From Corynebacterium endometrii (GTDB lineage Bacteria; Actinomycetota; Actinomycetes; Mycobacteriales; Mycobacteriaceae), in NCBI RefSeq assembly GCF_004795735.1, contig NZ_CP039247.1:186001-250000 (forward strand): 64,000 nucleotides of DNA, given 5' to 3'. A program made the position numbers and the translations under genes. Below, piece by piece: positions 34,322-43,889 of this stretch; position 1 is the first letter of the stretch, and every line of letters begins with the position of its first letter. The notes beneath the pieces are model-generated. The model ran no database searches. It was not told the origin of the DNA and saw nothing but the letters and a program-made list of their open reading frames with translations.

Positions 34322-36700
34322 CGGAAGGTAAGGAGATTGAACTCATTGAGGTCAATCCTGTGAATCCGGAGTCTACGGTTGTGGTGACGGTTCCTGAGGG
34401 TCTGGTTTATGACCCGGAGGCGCGTGAGGTTACTGGTGTTCCGGTTGTTGAGGAGTGGGATGCTGATGAGGAGTCTCGTGCGGTAACTGTTGAGGTTGTT
34501 GTCACGAATCCTGGTGGTGGTTCGATGACTGAGGAGATTGTGGTCACGGTTGAGCGTGATACGGATGGCGATGGTGAGCCTGATCTGAGGGATTCGGATG
34601 ATGACAATGATGGTGTTTCCGATATCGAGGAAATTGAGAAGGGCAGTGATCCGAAGGACGATGGTTCCTTCCCGGCGACTCCGATGGTTCCGATTACCGG
34701 TATTGAGGATGTTGCTCCTCAGACGGTGACGGAAGGTAAGGAGATTGAACTCATTGAGGTCAATCCTGTGAATCCGGAGTCTACGGTTGTGGTGACGGTT
34801 CCTGAGGGTCTGGTTTATGACCCGGAGGCTCGTGAGGTTACTGGTGTTCCGGTTGTTGAGGAGTGGGATGCTGATGAGGAGTCTCGTGCGGTAACTGTTG
34901 AGGTTGTTGTCACGAATCCTGGTGGTGGTTCGATGACTGAGGAGATTGTGGTCACGGTTGAGCGTGATACGGATGGCGATGGTGAGCCTGATCTGAGGGA
35001 TTCGGATGATGACAATGATGGTGTCTCCGATGAGGTGGAAATTGAGAAGGGCAGTGATCCGAAGGACGATGGTTCCTTCCCGGCGACTCCGATGGTTCCG
35101 ATTACCGGTATTGAGGATGTTGCTCCTCAGACGGTGACGGAAGGTAAGGAGATTGAACTCATTGAGGTCAATCCTGTGAATCCGGAGTCTACGGTTGTGG
35201 TGACGGTTCCTGAGGGTCTGGTTTATGACCCGGAGGCGCGTGAGGTTACTGGTGTTCCGGTTGTTGAGGAGTGGGATGCTGATGAGGAGTCTCGTGCGGT
35301 AACTGTTGAGGTTGTTGTCACGAATCCTGGTGGTGGTTCGATGACTGAGGAGATTGTGGTCACGGTTGAGCGTGATACGGATGGCGATGGTGAGCCTGAT
35401 CTGAGGGATTCGGATGATGACAATGATGGTGTCTCCGATATCGAGGAAATTGAGAAGGGCAGTGATCCGAAGGACGATGGTTCCTTCCCGGCGACTCCGA
35501 TGGTTCCGATTACCGGTATTGAGGATGTTGCTCCTCAGACGGTGACGGAAGGTAAGGAGATTGAACTCATTGAGGTCAATCCTGTGAATCCGGAGTCTAC
35601 GGTTGTGGTGACGGTTCCTGAGGGTCTGGTTTATGACCCGGAGGCGCGTGAGGTTACTGGTGTTCCGGTTGTTGAGGAGTGGGATGCTGATGAGGAGTCT
35701 CGTGCGGTAACTGTTGAGGTTGTTGTCACGAATCCTGGTGGTGGTTCGATGACTGAGGAGATTGTGGTCACGGTTGAGCGTGATACGGATGGCGATGGTG
35801 AGCCTGATCTGAGGGATTCGGATGATGACAATGATGGTGTTTCCGATATCGAGGAAATTGAGAAGGGCAGTGATCCGAAGGACGATGGTTCCTTCCCGGC
35901 GACTCCGATGGTTCCGATTACCGGTATTGAGGATGTTGCTCCTCAGACGGTGACGGAAGGTAAGGAGATTGAACTCATTGAGGTCAATCCTGTGAATCCG
36001 GAGTCTACGGTTGTGGTGACGGTTCCTGAGGGTCTGGTTTATGACCCGGAGGCTCGTGAGGTTACTGGTGTTCCGGTTGTTGAGGAGTGGGATGCTGATG
36101 AGGAGTCTCGTGCGGTAACTGTTGAGGTTGTTGTCACGAATCCTGGTGGTGGTTCGATGACTGAGGAGATTGTGGTCACGGTTGAGCGTGATACGGATGG
36201 CGATGGTGAGCCTGATCTGAGGGATTCGGATGATGACAATGATGGTGTCTCCGATGAGGTGGAAATTGAGAAGGGCAGTGATCCGAAGGACGATGGTTCC
36301 TTCCCGGCGACTCCGATGGTTCCGATTACCGGTATTGAGGATGTTGCTCCTCAGACGGTGACGGAAGGTAAGGAGATTGAACTCATTGAGGTCAATCCTG
36401 TGAATCCGGAGTCTACGGTTGTGGTGACGGTTCCTGAGGGTCTGGTTTATGACCCGGAGGCGCGTGAGGTTACTGGTGTTCCGGTTGTTGAGGAGTGGGA
36501 TGCTGATGAGGAGTCTCGTGCGGTAACTGTTGAGGTTGTTGTCACGAATCCTGGTGGTGGTTCGATGACTGAGGAGATTGTGGTCACGGTTGAGCGTGAT
36601 ACGGATGGCGATGGTGAGCCTGATCTGAGGGATTCGGATGATGACAATGATGGTGTCTCCGATGAGGTGGAAATCGATAAGGGCAGTGACCCGAAGGACA
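33740..36700 (+). repeat. Tandem repeat type B, 7 x 408 bp plus partial
   Basis: Units of 136 codons start at 33740, 34148, 34555, 34963, 35371, 35779 and 36187, with a partial eighth at 36595. Each has DTDGDGEPDLRDSDDDNDG, GSDPKDDGSFPATPMVP and the same Ig-like core as type A. The 407-base step after 34148 shows a one-base deletion. Silent and coding variants recur every third unit, giving a 1224-bp higher-order period. Confidence 0.93.
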
Positions 36701-37599
36701 AAGGTTCCATTCCGGTCGATCCGGAATCTGATGTCCACGAGCCAAGCTACGATTCCACTGCGGTAACACCGGATGGCACCGCTACCACGAATGATCCATT
36801 CGAGGGCGAGCCTGAACTCAACGAGGTGACCACTTCGGAGGTTGACGGCTGGACCTTCACTACGGATCCGGTCACCGGCCAGATCACTGCGGTGGCACCA
36901 AGCCTCGAGCAGTTGGCCGATGCCTGGGATGACGCCGTGGCTAAACTCGGCGATGCGCCTATCTTCGACCAGCTAGTTGCAGAGCTGGGCGACCTGCTTA
37001 ACCCAACCATCCAGGTTGACGTGACCTACGGTGACGGCACCCAGGACCTGGGTAAGGAGGCTAGCTTCATCCTCACCGATGCAGATGGCACCCCGGGGCT
37101 CGATCCTTCGGGTGACTTTGATGCCGATGGGGTGATGAATGCGGACGAGCTGGAGAACGGGACCAACCCATTCGAGCCTGACTCGGATGACACGATTGTG
37201 GTTCCGCCGGTCGGCGGTTCCTCGCTCAATGAGAAGTGCATCCCAACCGGATTGGCCGTTGGCCTGCCGTTGCTCCTGCTGATTCCGCTGGGCCTGGCTA
37301 ACCAGATGAACATCCCGGGTCTAGAACAGCTGCAAGCCCAGGTGGGTCGCGAGATTAACAAGGTGAATAATCAGCTTCGGGATCTCAACACCCAGGCTCA
37401 GAAGCGCTTGGGTATCTGGCAAGAAAACAACCAGGTCATCAATGAGATCAACCGCTTGCTGAATTCTGATTTTGCACGTACCACCGCTGCGGTGGTCGCC
37501 GGAGCAATCATCCTTGGGCTGCTGATCAATAACTGCGCGTCGGGCGGTTCCTCTTCCGGCTCGTCTGACACTGACGCAGGGGCACCAAACGAGGGCTAA
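34233..37599 (+). CDS. Giant repetitive surface protein, 3' part
   Basis: The continuation frame after the one-base deletion; the first ATG in this frame is at 34276. It holds six complete type B units, then a unique region of about 300 residues with a further EF-hand-like GDFDADGVMNADELENGTNPFEPD block. The C-terminal part has a hydrophobic segment GLAVGLPLLLLIPLGLA, an amphipathic Gln/Asn-rich helical stretch (LEQLQAQVGREINKVNNQL), a second hydrophobic segment TAAVVAGAIILGLLI and a Gly/Ser-rich tail. There is no LPxTG sorting motif, so anchoring would be through the membrane helices. A hairpin follows at 37683. Without the deletion this and the 5' part are one gene. Confidence 0.85.
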
Positions 37600-37682
37600 A
37601 GCGTAAAAACGCCTCAACCCTTGGGGTAGCTAGGATGGGGTGCCCGCCGCACTCCATCCGCCCTTAAAGGGGCAAAGTCATT

Positions 37683-37740
37683 AGCGGTGGAAGCGCTGTT
37701 CGCCTACCTTAAAGGTGGCCGCGCTTCACCGCTTTGTGCT
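37683..37740. terminator. Hairpin between convergent genes
   Basis: AGCGGTGGAAGCGC (37683-37696) can pair with GCGCTTCACCGCT (37721-37733) with one bulge, followed by TTTGTG on the plus strand. It separates the surface-protein gene from the convergent transporter gene. Confidence 0.5.
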
Positions 37741-37785
37741 GAGCGCCATCTCCCCAGGCACCGGCTGCGCAGAGGTGCTGTGGGG

Positions 37786-38676
37786 TCAGCGGGGCGGCGT
37801 CGGCAGCGCGGGAAGCGAGGGCCCGCGCGAGGATACGGTGCGTCCGCGGACATCGCGCTGGGAGAGGTCCACGGTGGAGGCGATCATGATCGCCAACGCA
37901 ATGGCCATGGCGGACCAGCCCGGAGCGGATTCCACGCGGAAGTGCTCGCCTAACACGGCATAACCCAGGCTGAAGGCCACGATGGGCTCCATGATGGTCA
38001 TGGCCGGCAGCGATTGGGTGAGTGGACCGGAGTGGAACGAGTATTGCTGCAATACCGTGCCAACTCCGGCGCTGGCGGCAAGGGTATAAAACTCCCAAGA
38101 CCCCAGCAGTACTGCCACGCCCTCGTCTTTAAAGATGTCCACCACGGCCTTAGACAACACGGCCACGTAGCCGTACAGGGTGCCGCACAGCGCGCCAAGT
38201 AGCAGCGCACGCTTCGAGCGGGCGCGGGCGGAGGCGAGCCCAAGAATCGCCATGGCACCAATGCCGATGGCGATAGCCGGAAGCCAGCGGTCCATGGGCG
38301 GGCGGCTCATGCCGGCCTCGGGGCGGCCTAGGATGATGAGCACGGCCACGGCGGCGGTAAGCAGGGCGGACCAGAGGAGCTCAGATCCCGCCATGCGGCG
38401 CTTGGAATACCAGGCGGCCAGGGGGAGGGTGAGCATGAGGGAGAGGACCAGGATGGGCTGCACAATGAGCAGGGTGCCGAATCCCAGGGCGAGGATCTGC
38501 AGGCCGTAGGCCACCACGGCGGCACCCGTGCCAACCCACCATAAGGGGCGCTTTATCGCGGTGCGCATGACGGCATTGTTGGCCTCAAGCGCGATCTTGT
38601 GCCGCACAACGGTGCCCCATGCGATGGTCAATGAGGAGGCAAGCGCGAAGGTGACGGCCAGCAGAGTGTCAAACAC
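37786..38676 (-). CDS. DMT (EamA-like) family transporter
   Basis: A 296-residue integral membrane protein with about ten hydrophobic helices in two five-helix halves, the drug/metabolite transporter pattern. A short charged loop (RMAGSELLWSALLTAAVAVLII) and the second-half segment SGPLTQSLPAMTIMEPIVAFSLGYAVLGEHF are typical of EamA-type proteins. The substrate is unknown. The extended Arg/Pro/Ser tail after the last helix is not part of the fold. It is divergent from lysC and convergent with the surface-protein gene. In C. glutamicum a DMT-like gene occupies the corresponding position before lysC, from memory. Confidence 0.85.
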   Translation of the reverse strand: MFDTLLAVTFALASSLTIAWGTVVRHKIALEANNAVMRTAIKRPLWWVGTGAAVVAYGLQILALGFGTLLIVQPILVLSLMLTLPLAAWYSKRRMAGSELLWSALLTAAVAVLIILGRPEAGMSRPPMDRWLPAIAIGIGAMAILGLASARARSKRALLLGALCGTLYGYVAVLSKAVVDIFKDEGVAVLLGSWEFYTLAASAGVGTVLQQYSFHSGPLTQSLPAMTIMEPIVAFSLGYAVLGEHFRVESAPGWSAMAIALAIMIASTVDLSQRDVRGRTVSSRGPSLPALPTPPR

Positions 38677-38885
38677 GTAGTTAACCGTATAGAAAAAGCG
38701 TGGAATGGCGAAGTTGGGGAATTAAATCCCAAACCTTGGGAAAATTAGGGGTGAAAATGTCTATATTGTGAGACAAAACGGTTCTCATCTGTGAGGGCCA
38801 CGTTGTACGATGGTTGTTATCCGTGACTCCTTTATAAGGGGCAACGTGAATATCAACCGTACAAGATGGAAGGCGGCAGCATCCA

Positions 38886-40151
38886 GTGGCCCTGATCGTG
38901 CAAAAATACGGAGGTTCATCCCTCGAATCGGCCGAGCGCATTCGCGCGGTGGCGGAGCGCATCGTGGCCACGAAAAAAGCCGGCAACGATGTGGTGGTTG
39001 TGTGCTCCGCGATGGGGGATACCACGGATGAGCTCTTGGACCTAGCCGCGGCAGTCAACCCGGTCCCGCCGAAGCGCGAGATGGACATGCTGCTTACCGC
39101 CGGTGAACGTATTTCCAACGCGCTGGTGGCCATGGCCGTGGAGTCCTTCGGCGCCGAGGCGCAGTCATTTACCGGTTCCCAGGCGGGCGTTCTTACCACC
39201 GAACGGCACGGCAATGCGCGCATTGTGGACGTGACGCCTGGTCGCATCACGGAGGCGCTGGACAAAGGCAAGATTTGCATCGTCGCCGGTTTCCAGGGCG
39301 TGAATAAGGAAACCCGTGACGTCACCACCCTGGGTCGCGGTGGCTCTGACACCACCGCCGTTGCCTTGGCGGCGGCGCTGAAGGCCGATGTGTGTGAGAT
39401 TTACTCTGACGTGGATGGCGTATACACCGCCGACCCGCGCATTGTTCCGGACGCGCAAAAGCTGGAGCAGCTCTCCTTTGAGGAGATGCTGGAGATGGCG
39501 GCCGTCGGCTCCAAGATTCTTGTCCTGCGCAGCGTCGAGTACGCGCGTGCGTTTAATGTACCCCTGCGAGTTCGCTCGTCTTATAGCAATGACCCCGGCA
39601 CCCTGATCGCCGGCTCGATGGAGGATATCCCTGTGGAAGAAGCAGTACTAACTGGTGTGGCAACCGACAAGTCCGAGGCCAAGGTCACCGTCCTTGGCAT
39701 CCCGGACCGGCCAGGTGAGGCGGCTAAGGTCTTCCGCGCTGTTGCCGACGCGGAGATCAACATCGACATGGTTCTCCAGAACGTCTCCTCACTGGAGGAT
39801 GGCACCACGGACATCACGTTTACCTGCCCACGCGAGGACGGCCCACGCGCGGTTGAGCTGCTGAGCAAGCTGAAGGCCGAGGGCGGCTGGACCAACATTT
39901 TGTACGATGACCAGGTCGCTAAGGTTTCTTTGGTCGGCGCGGGCATGAAGTCCCACCCGGGCGTGACCGCGGACTTTACCGAGGCGCTGCGTGACGTCAA
40001 CGTCAACATGGAACTCATTTCCACCTCTGAGATTCGCATCTCCGTTCTGACCCGCGAGGCTGACGTGGACAAGGCCGCCAGGGCGCTGCATGACAAGTTC
40101 CAGCTCGGCGGCGAAGTGGAAGCCACCGTCTACGCGGGCACCGGCCGTTAG
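38886..40151 (+). CDS. lysC: Aspartate kinase (feedback-regulated)
   Basis: A 421-residue enzyme that phosphorylates aspartate, the first step to lysine, threonine, methionine and diaminopimelate. The N-terminal kinase domain has the KYGGSSL nucleotide motif, [23 protein letters not shown] and the [12 protein letters not shown] site. Two C-terminal ACT domains (about 265-421) with [13 protein letters not shown] and [11 protein letters not shown] bind lysine plus threonine. The start is GTG 38886 ([10 protein letters not shown]). An internal ATG at 39618 begins the in-frame beta subunit ([13 protein letters not shown]), as in C. glutamicum, where alpha and beta come from one gene. asd follows 36 bases later in the same operon. 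Confidence 0.96.
   Translation: MALIVQKYGGSSLESAERIRAVAERIVATKKAGNDVVVVCSAMGDTTDELLDLAAAVNPVPPKREMDMLLTAGERISNALVAMAVESFGAEAQSFTGSQAGVLTTERHGNARIVDVTPGRITEALDKGKICIVAGFQGVNKETRDVTTLGRGGSDTTAVALAAALKADVCEIYSDVDGVYTADPRIVPDAQKLEQLSFEEMLEMAAVGSKILVLRSVEYARAFNVPLRVRSSYSNDPGTLIAGSMEDIPVEEAVLTGVATDKSEAKVTVLGIPDRPGEAAKVFRAVADAEINIDMVLQNVSSLEDGTTDITFTCPREDGPRAVELLSKLKAEGGWTNILYDDQVAKVSLVGAGMKSHPGVTADFTEALRDVNVNMELISTSEIRISVLTREADVDKAARALHDKFQLGGEVEATVYAGTGR
39618..40151 (+). CDS. lysC: Aspartate kinase beta subunit (internal start)
   Basis: The in-frame ATG 39618 would yield a 177-residue protein equal to the two ACT domains. Corynebacterial and Bacillus aspartate kinases are known to make such a beta subunit, giving an alpha2-beta2 enzyme. 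A ribosome binding site directly upstream is not strong, so use of this start is inferred from the family. Confidence 0.5.
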   Translation: MEDIPVEEAVLTGVATDKSEAKVTVLGIPDRPGEAAKVFRAVADAEINIDMVLQNVSSLEDGTTDITFTCPREDGPRAVELLSKLKAEGGWTNILYDDQVAKVSLVGAGMKSHPGVTADFTEALRDVNVNMELISTSEIRISVLTREADVDKAARALHDKFQLGGEVEATVYAGTGR

Positions 40152-41219
<1,068 letters not shown>

Positions 41220-41236
41220 CGGCACCTTGTGCATGC

Positions 41237-41276
41237 GAGGCCGGCGGGGTGGCTTTCCCGCCGGCCTCTGGCGTTT
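41237..41276 (+). terminator. lysC-asd operon terminator
   Basis: GAGGCCGGCGGG and CCCGCCGGCCTC form a 12-bp perfect stem around GTGGCTTT, followed by TGGCGTTTT. It lies 17 bases after the asd stop. Confidence 0.85.
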
Positions 41277-41331
41277 TAGAGACTAAACCAGGGGCTCCGG
41301 GGCTTCAGTGGGCCAAGTCGTGGAAGGACAA

Positions 41332-41389
41332 AGCTCCCCACCGCGTAATCCGTTCACTTCGATTACGCGGTGGGGAGCTAGTCGTTTTT
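41332..41389. terminator. Long bidirectional terminator hairpin
   Basis: An 18-bp perfect stem (AGCTCCCCACCGCGTAAT with its complement) spans 41332-41379 and is followed by GTCGTTTTT on the plus strand. On the minus strand TTTGTCC follows. It would end both the asd operon and the convergent membrane-protein gene. Confidence 0.85.
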
Positions 41390-41404
41390 AGCTGCTGAGG
41401 CGGT

Positions 41405-42805
41405 CTACTCTGGTTTGTTCCGCTTCTTTTCTACAACCTTTGCGAGCTTGTCCGCGCCCTTGCCATCGAAGTCCAGGTCAGCGGCCTGCTCCTGGGATAC
41501 AGGTTCGGTGTGCACGACGTAGGTCACGGATGGGTCTGGATTCTCGCGGTCGAAGTCCTCGAGCTCATCGTCGGCCTCCAGTTCATCAAGGATCTCCTCG
41601 GAGACGGCCTCGACGAACTCTGGCTTGTCCATATTGGACGCGGCGGCGAGCTTGGACAGCTCCTTCTTGTTCTTGAGCGTGAAGCGCTTGCGTGGATCCA
41701 GCTTGCGCGCCACCAGGACGCGGGCACGGCGGCGGCGGTCGGATTCCTCGTTGAGCTTGCCGCGGTTTTTAATCCAGCTTACGGACATGACCACGATGAC
41801 TATCAGGCCGAGGTAGCCCAGGATTGGGTAAACGCCGCCAACCAGCTGCTTGAAGCCAACGAAGGACAGGGCAAAGCCAATCAGGCAGGAAACGGCGTAG
41901 AACAGGTAGAACTTCTCTGGATTGTTGCGGGTCAGGCGCTTGGACAGCGCGTAGAACATGCCCACGGCGGTGTTGAAGACCATGCCGAAGATGGCGATGG
42001 TCATTGGGTAGGTCAGTACCGGGTTGATCTGGTTGATCATCTCAAGCACAGGAAGATCCTGGCCGTTGACTTCGCGAACAACGAAGAACAGGGAAACTAC
42101 CAGCAGGGACAGCAGTACCAGGTAGATGAAGCCGGCGAACAGGCCGCCAAGTCCTACGGAGCGGCCGTCAAGGAAGTTGCCGCCAATAACAATGGACATG
42201 GACACCGCACACAGCACGTTCAGGCCGGTGTAGTTCAGTGCGGAAATCCACCAGTTAGGCAGGGTGGTCTCAACTTCCTGCATCGCGTAGTTATTAGCGT
42301 CGGAGAGATCGACGTCGGTGGTGACGATGGTGTAGACCGTCGCGGCCACGATGAAGATAATGATGAACGGGGTGATGATGCCAATGACGTTGGTGACCTT
42401 GTCCACGTCCAGCTTGCCGGTTAGCAGGACCAGCACCAGCATAATGAGGCCGCCCACCCAGGCCGGCCAGCCGAACTGCTGCTGCAGGTTGGATCCACCG
42501 CCGGCGAACATGACAAAGCCGATGGAGAACAAGGTCGCTAGTGTGGCCCAGTCCATCACCTTGGAGGTGATTGGCCCGGAGACCTTGTCATAGACGGCGG
42601 TGTGCTCATCTGCCTGGAAGTAGGAGCCAAGCTGCAAGATGGCAATACCGGAAATCATCATCAAGGCGGCGGCCAGGGCTACGCCCCAGAAACCAGCCTC
42701 GCCGAAGGAGACGAAGTACTGCATGGCTTCCTGACCGGAAGCAAAGCCGGCGCCCACAATAACGCCGGTAAAGGCCATGGAGATGCCTATTGCGCGTTTA
42801 AGCAT
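41405..42805 (-). CDS. YkvI-like transporter-fold membrane protein
   Basis: A 466-residue protein with about ten to eleven membrane helices in its first 350 residues, starting MLKRAIGISMAFTGVIVGAGFASGQEAMQYF. The GAGFASGQE motif in the first helix is typical of the YkvI group, which has an APC/LeuT-like fold and unknown substrate. The remaining 110 residues form a charged cytoplasmic tail (Arg-rich, then Glu/Asp-rich LDELEADDELEDFDRE). ATG 42805 has AAGGAT 8 bases upstream; a longer reading from GTG 42841 is less likely. The leader carries a strong hairpin at 42831-42855. The gene is convergent with asd. Confidence 0.8.
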   Translation of the reverse strand: MLKRAIGISMAFTGVIVGAGFASGQEAMQYFVSFGEAGFWGVALAAALMMISGIAILQLGSYFQADEHTAVYDKVSGPITSKVMDWATLATLFSIGFVMFAGGGSNLQQQFGWPAWVGGLIMLVLVLLTGKLDVDKVTNVIGIITPFIIIFIVAATVYTIVTTDVDLSDANNYAMQEVETTLPNWWISALNYTGLNVLCAVSMSIVIGGNFLDGRSVGLGGLFAGFIYLVLLSLLVVSLFFVVREVNGQDLPVLEMINQINPVLTYPMTIAIFGMVFNTAVGMFYALSKRLTRNNPEKFYLFYAVSCLIGFALSFVGFKQLVGGVYPILGYLGLIVIVVMSVSWIKNRGKLNEESDRRRRARVLVARKLDPRKRFTLKNKKELSKLAAASNMDKPEFVEAVSEEILDELEADDELEDFDRENPDPSVTYVVHTEPVSQEQAADLDFDGKGADKLAKVVEKKRNKPE

Positions 42806-42830
42806 TATTAATATCCTTGTACACGCGCCT

Positions 42831-42855
42831 AACCCCCGCACTGGAAGCGGGGGTT
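42831..42855 (-). promoter_or_regulatory. Hairpin in the leader of the YkvI-like gene
   Basis: AACCCCCGC and GCGGGGGTT form a 9-bp perfect stem with a 7-base loop, 26 bases upstream of the start codon. No T-run follows on either strand, so it could be a 5'-UTR regulatory or mRNA-stabilising element. The rest of the gap (42856-43184) has no supported gene. Confidence 0.4.
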
Positions 42856-43184
42856 AGGGTCGACGTTCGATTTTCCGCGTGTTTCCCCTTTAACAATAAG
42901 TGCGAAACGGCCCGTGTAGTGAATCGAAAAGCCCCCATGCGCTGCGCATTTCGTGCACGGCGGGCCTGTCTTTCCCGTCCCACCCTGCCAAAACGCGGAT
43001 ATGGTAACGGCTCGGTAACGATTAGCGCCTAGCTGTGCATTCGATGTGGATACCCTGCCTGTATTGAATGCCAGTCTTGCTAATTGAGGCATCGATGGGG
43101 CGGCGGGGCTTTTGAGATCTTGTGCCTGCGGGCTTGTCCCACCGGTTTCCACCGATGCAGGGCTTGGTGAACCCCGCGAAATAA

Positions 43185-43745
43185 CTACCGTTCCCGGACT
43201 AGGTCCTTGCGCGCTCGCGCCACGCGGGAGCGGATGGTGCCCACGCGCACGCCGGCAATCTTCGCCGCTTCCTCGTAGGTGTACCCCAGGACCTGGGTCA
43301 AGATGAGGGCCTCGCGGCGGTCCTCGGGGAGCCTGTCAATCATGTTGCGTACATCAATCCACTCGCTCCACGAGGAGGCGTCTTCCTGGGGCATGGTCGC
43401 CGCGGCGTCCTCATATTCGGTCGCGGACTTGCGGGGGCGCGCCATGTCATGGCGGATGTTATCTATCCATGCGCGCCGGGCGAGTGAGAGCAGCCAGGTG
43501 CGGGCCGAAGAGCGTGCGGCGAAGCGGGGGAGCGCGGACATGACGCGCAGATAGGTTTCCTGCGTCAGGTCGTCGGCAATCTCGGCGCCGCCTAAGTGCG
43601 CGAGCAAGCGCCACACGTCATCCTGGGTTGCGCGAATGAACTCCGTAAGCGCGGCACGGTCGCCACGGCCGGCGCGCAACGCCAGGTCAGTGACGCGTGC
43701 GTCATCGGCTTCGGAGTGGTGTTTCACGCCTGATAAATCTACCAC
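43185..43745 (-). CDS. sigC: ECF RNA polymerase sigma factor SigC
   Basis: A 186-residue extracytoplasmic-function sigma factor. Region 2 (ALTEFIRATQDDVWRLLAHLGGAEIADDLTQETYLRV) and region 4 (LPEDRREALILTQVLGYTYEEAAKIAGVRVGTIRSRVARARKDL) are both complete. No anti-sigma gene is adjacent. The gene lies divergently next to katA, as sigC does in C. glutamicum, where it is linked to respiratory-chain stress. GTG 43745 (MVDLSGVKHH) or the GTG five codons later may be the start. Naming is by synteny and family. Confidence 0.85.
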   Translation of the reverse strand: MVDLSGVKHHSEADDARVTDLALRAGRGDRAALTEFIRATQDDVWRLLAHLGGAEIADDLTQETYLRVMSALPRFAARSSARTWLLSLARRAWIDNIRHDMARPRKSATEYEDAAATMPQEDASSWSEWIDVRNMIDRLPEDRREALILTQVLGYTYEEAAKIAGVRVGTIRSRVARARKDLVRER

Positions 43746-43889
43746 CCGGCGGGGTTGAACTATCGCAGGTACAATGGTGCGAAATTTCTAATTAATTTTA
43801 AGAGACCGGTCGCCATTTTCCATTGAATGGTGTAGGTTATAGTTAGGCCAAAATTGATAGCCAATCTCTAAACACTAGGAGGCCTCCCC

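Noticed and set aside
32633..36700. Possible CRISPR array because of regular repeats
   Set aside because: Units are 369 and 408 bp, directly tandem without spacers, in frame and clearly protein-coding.
34000..36738. A 912-codon open frame on the minus strand through the surface-protein repeats, rich in Arg, Asn, Ile and Leu
   Set aside because: It is the antisense shadow of the 408-bp repeats: each unit is open in that frame, so the openness is copied with it. No ribosome site, no homologous pattern, and codon use is abnormal.
43746..43889. Possible GlxR or SigC site between sigC and katA
   Set aside because: No match to TGTGA-N6-TCACA and no clear ECF -35 element; only a TATAGT hexamer was noted.
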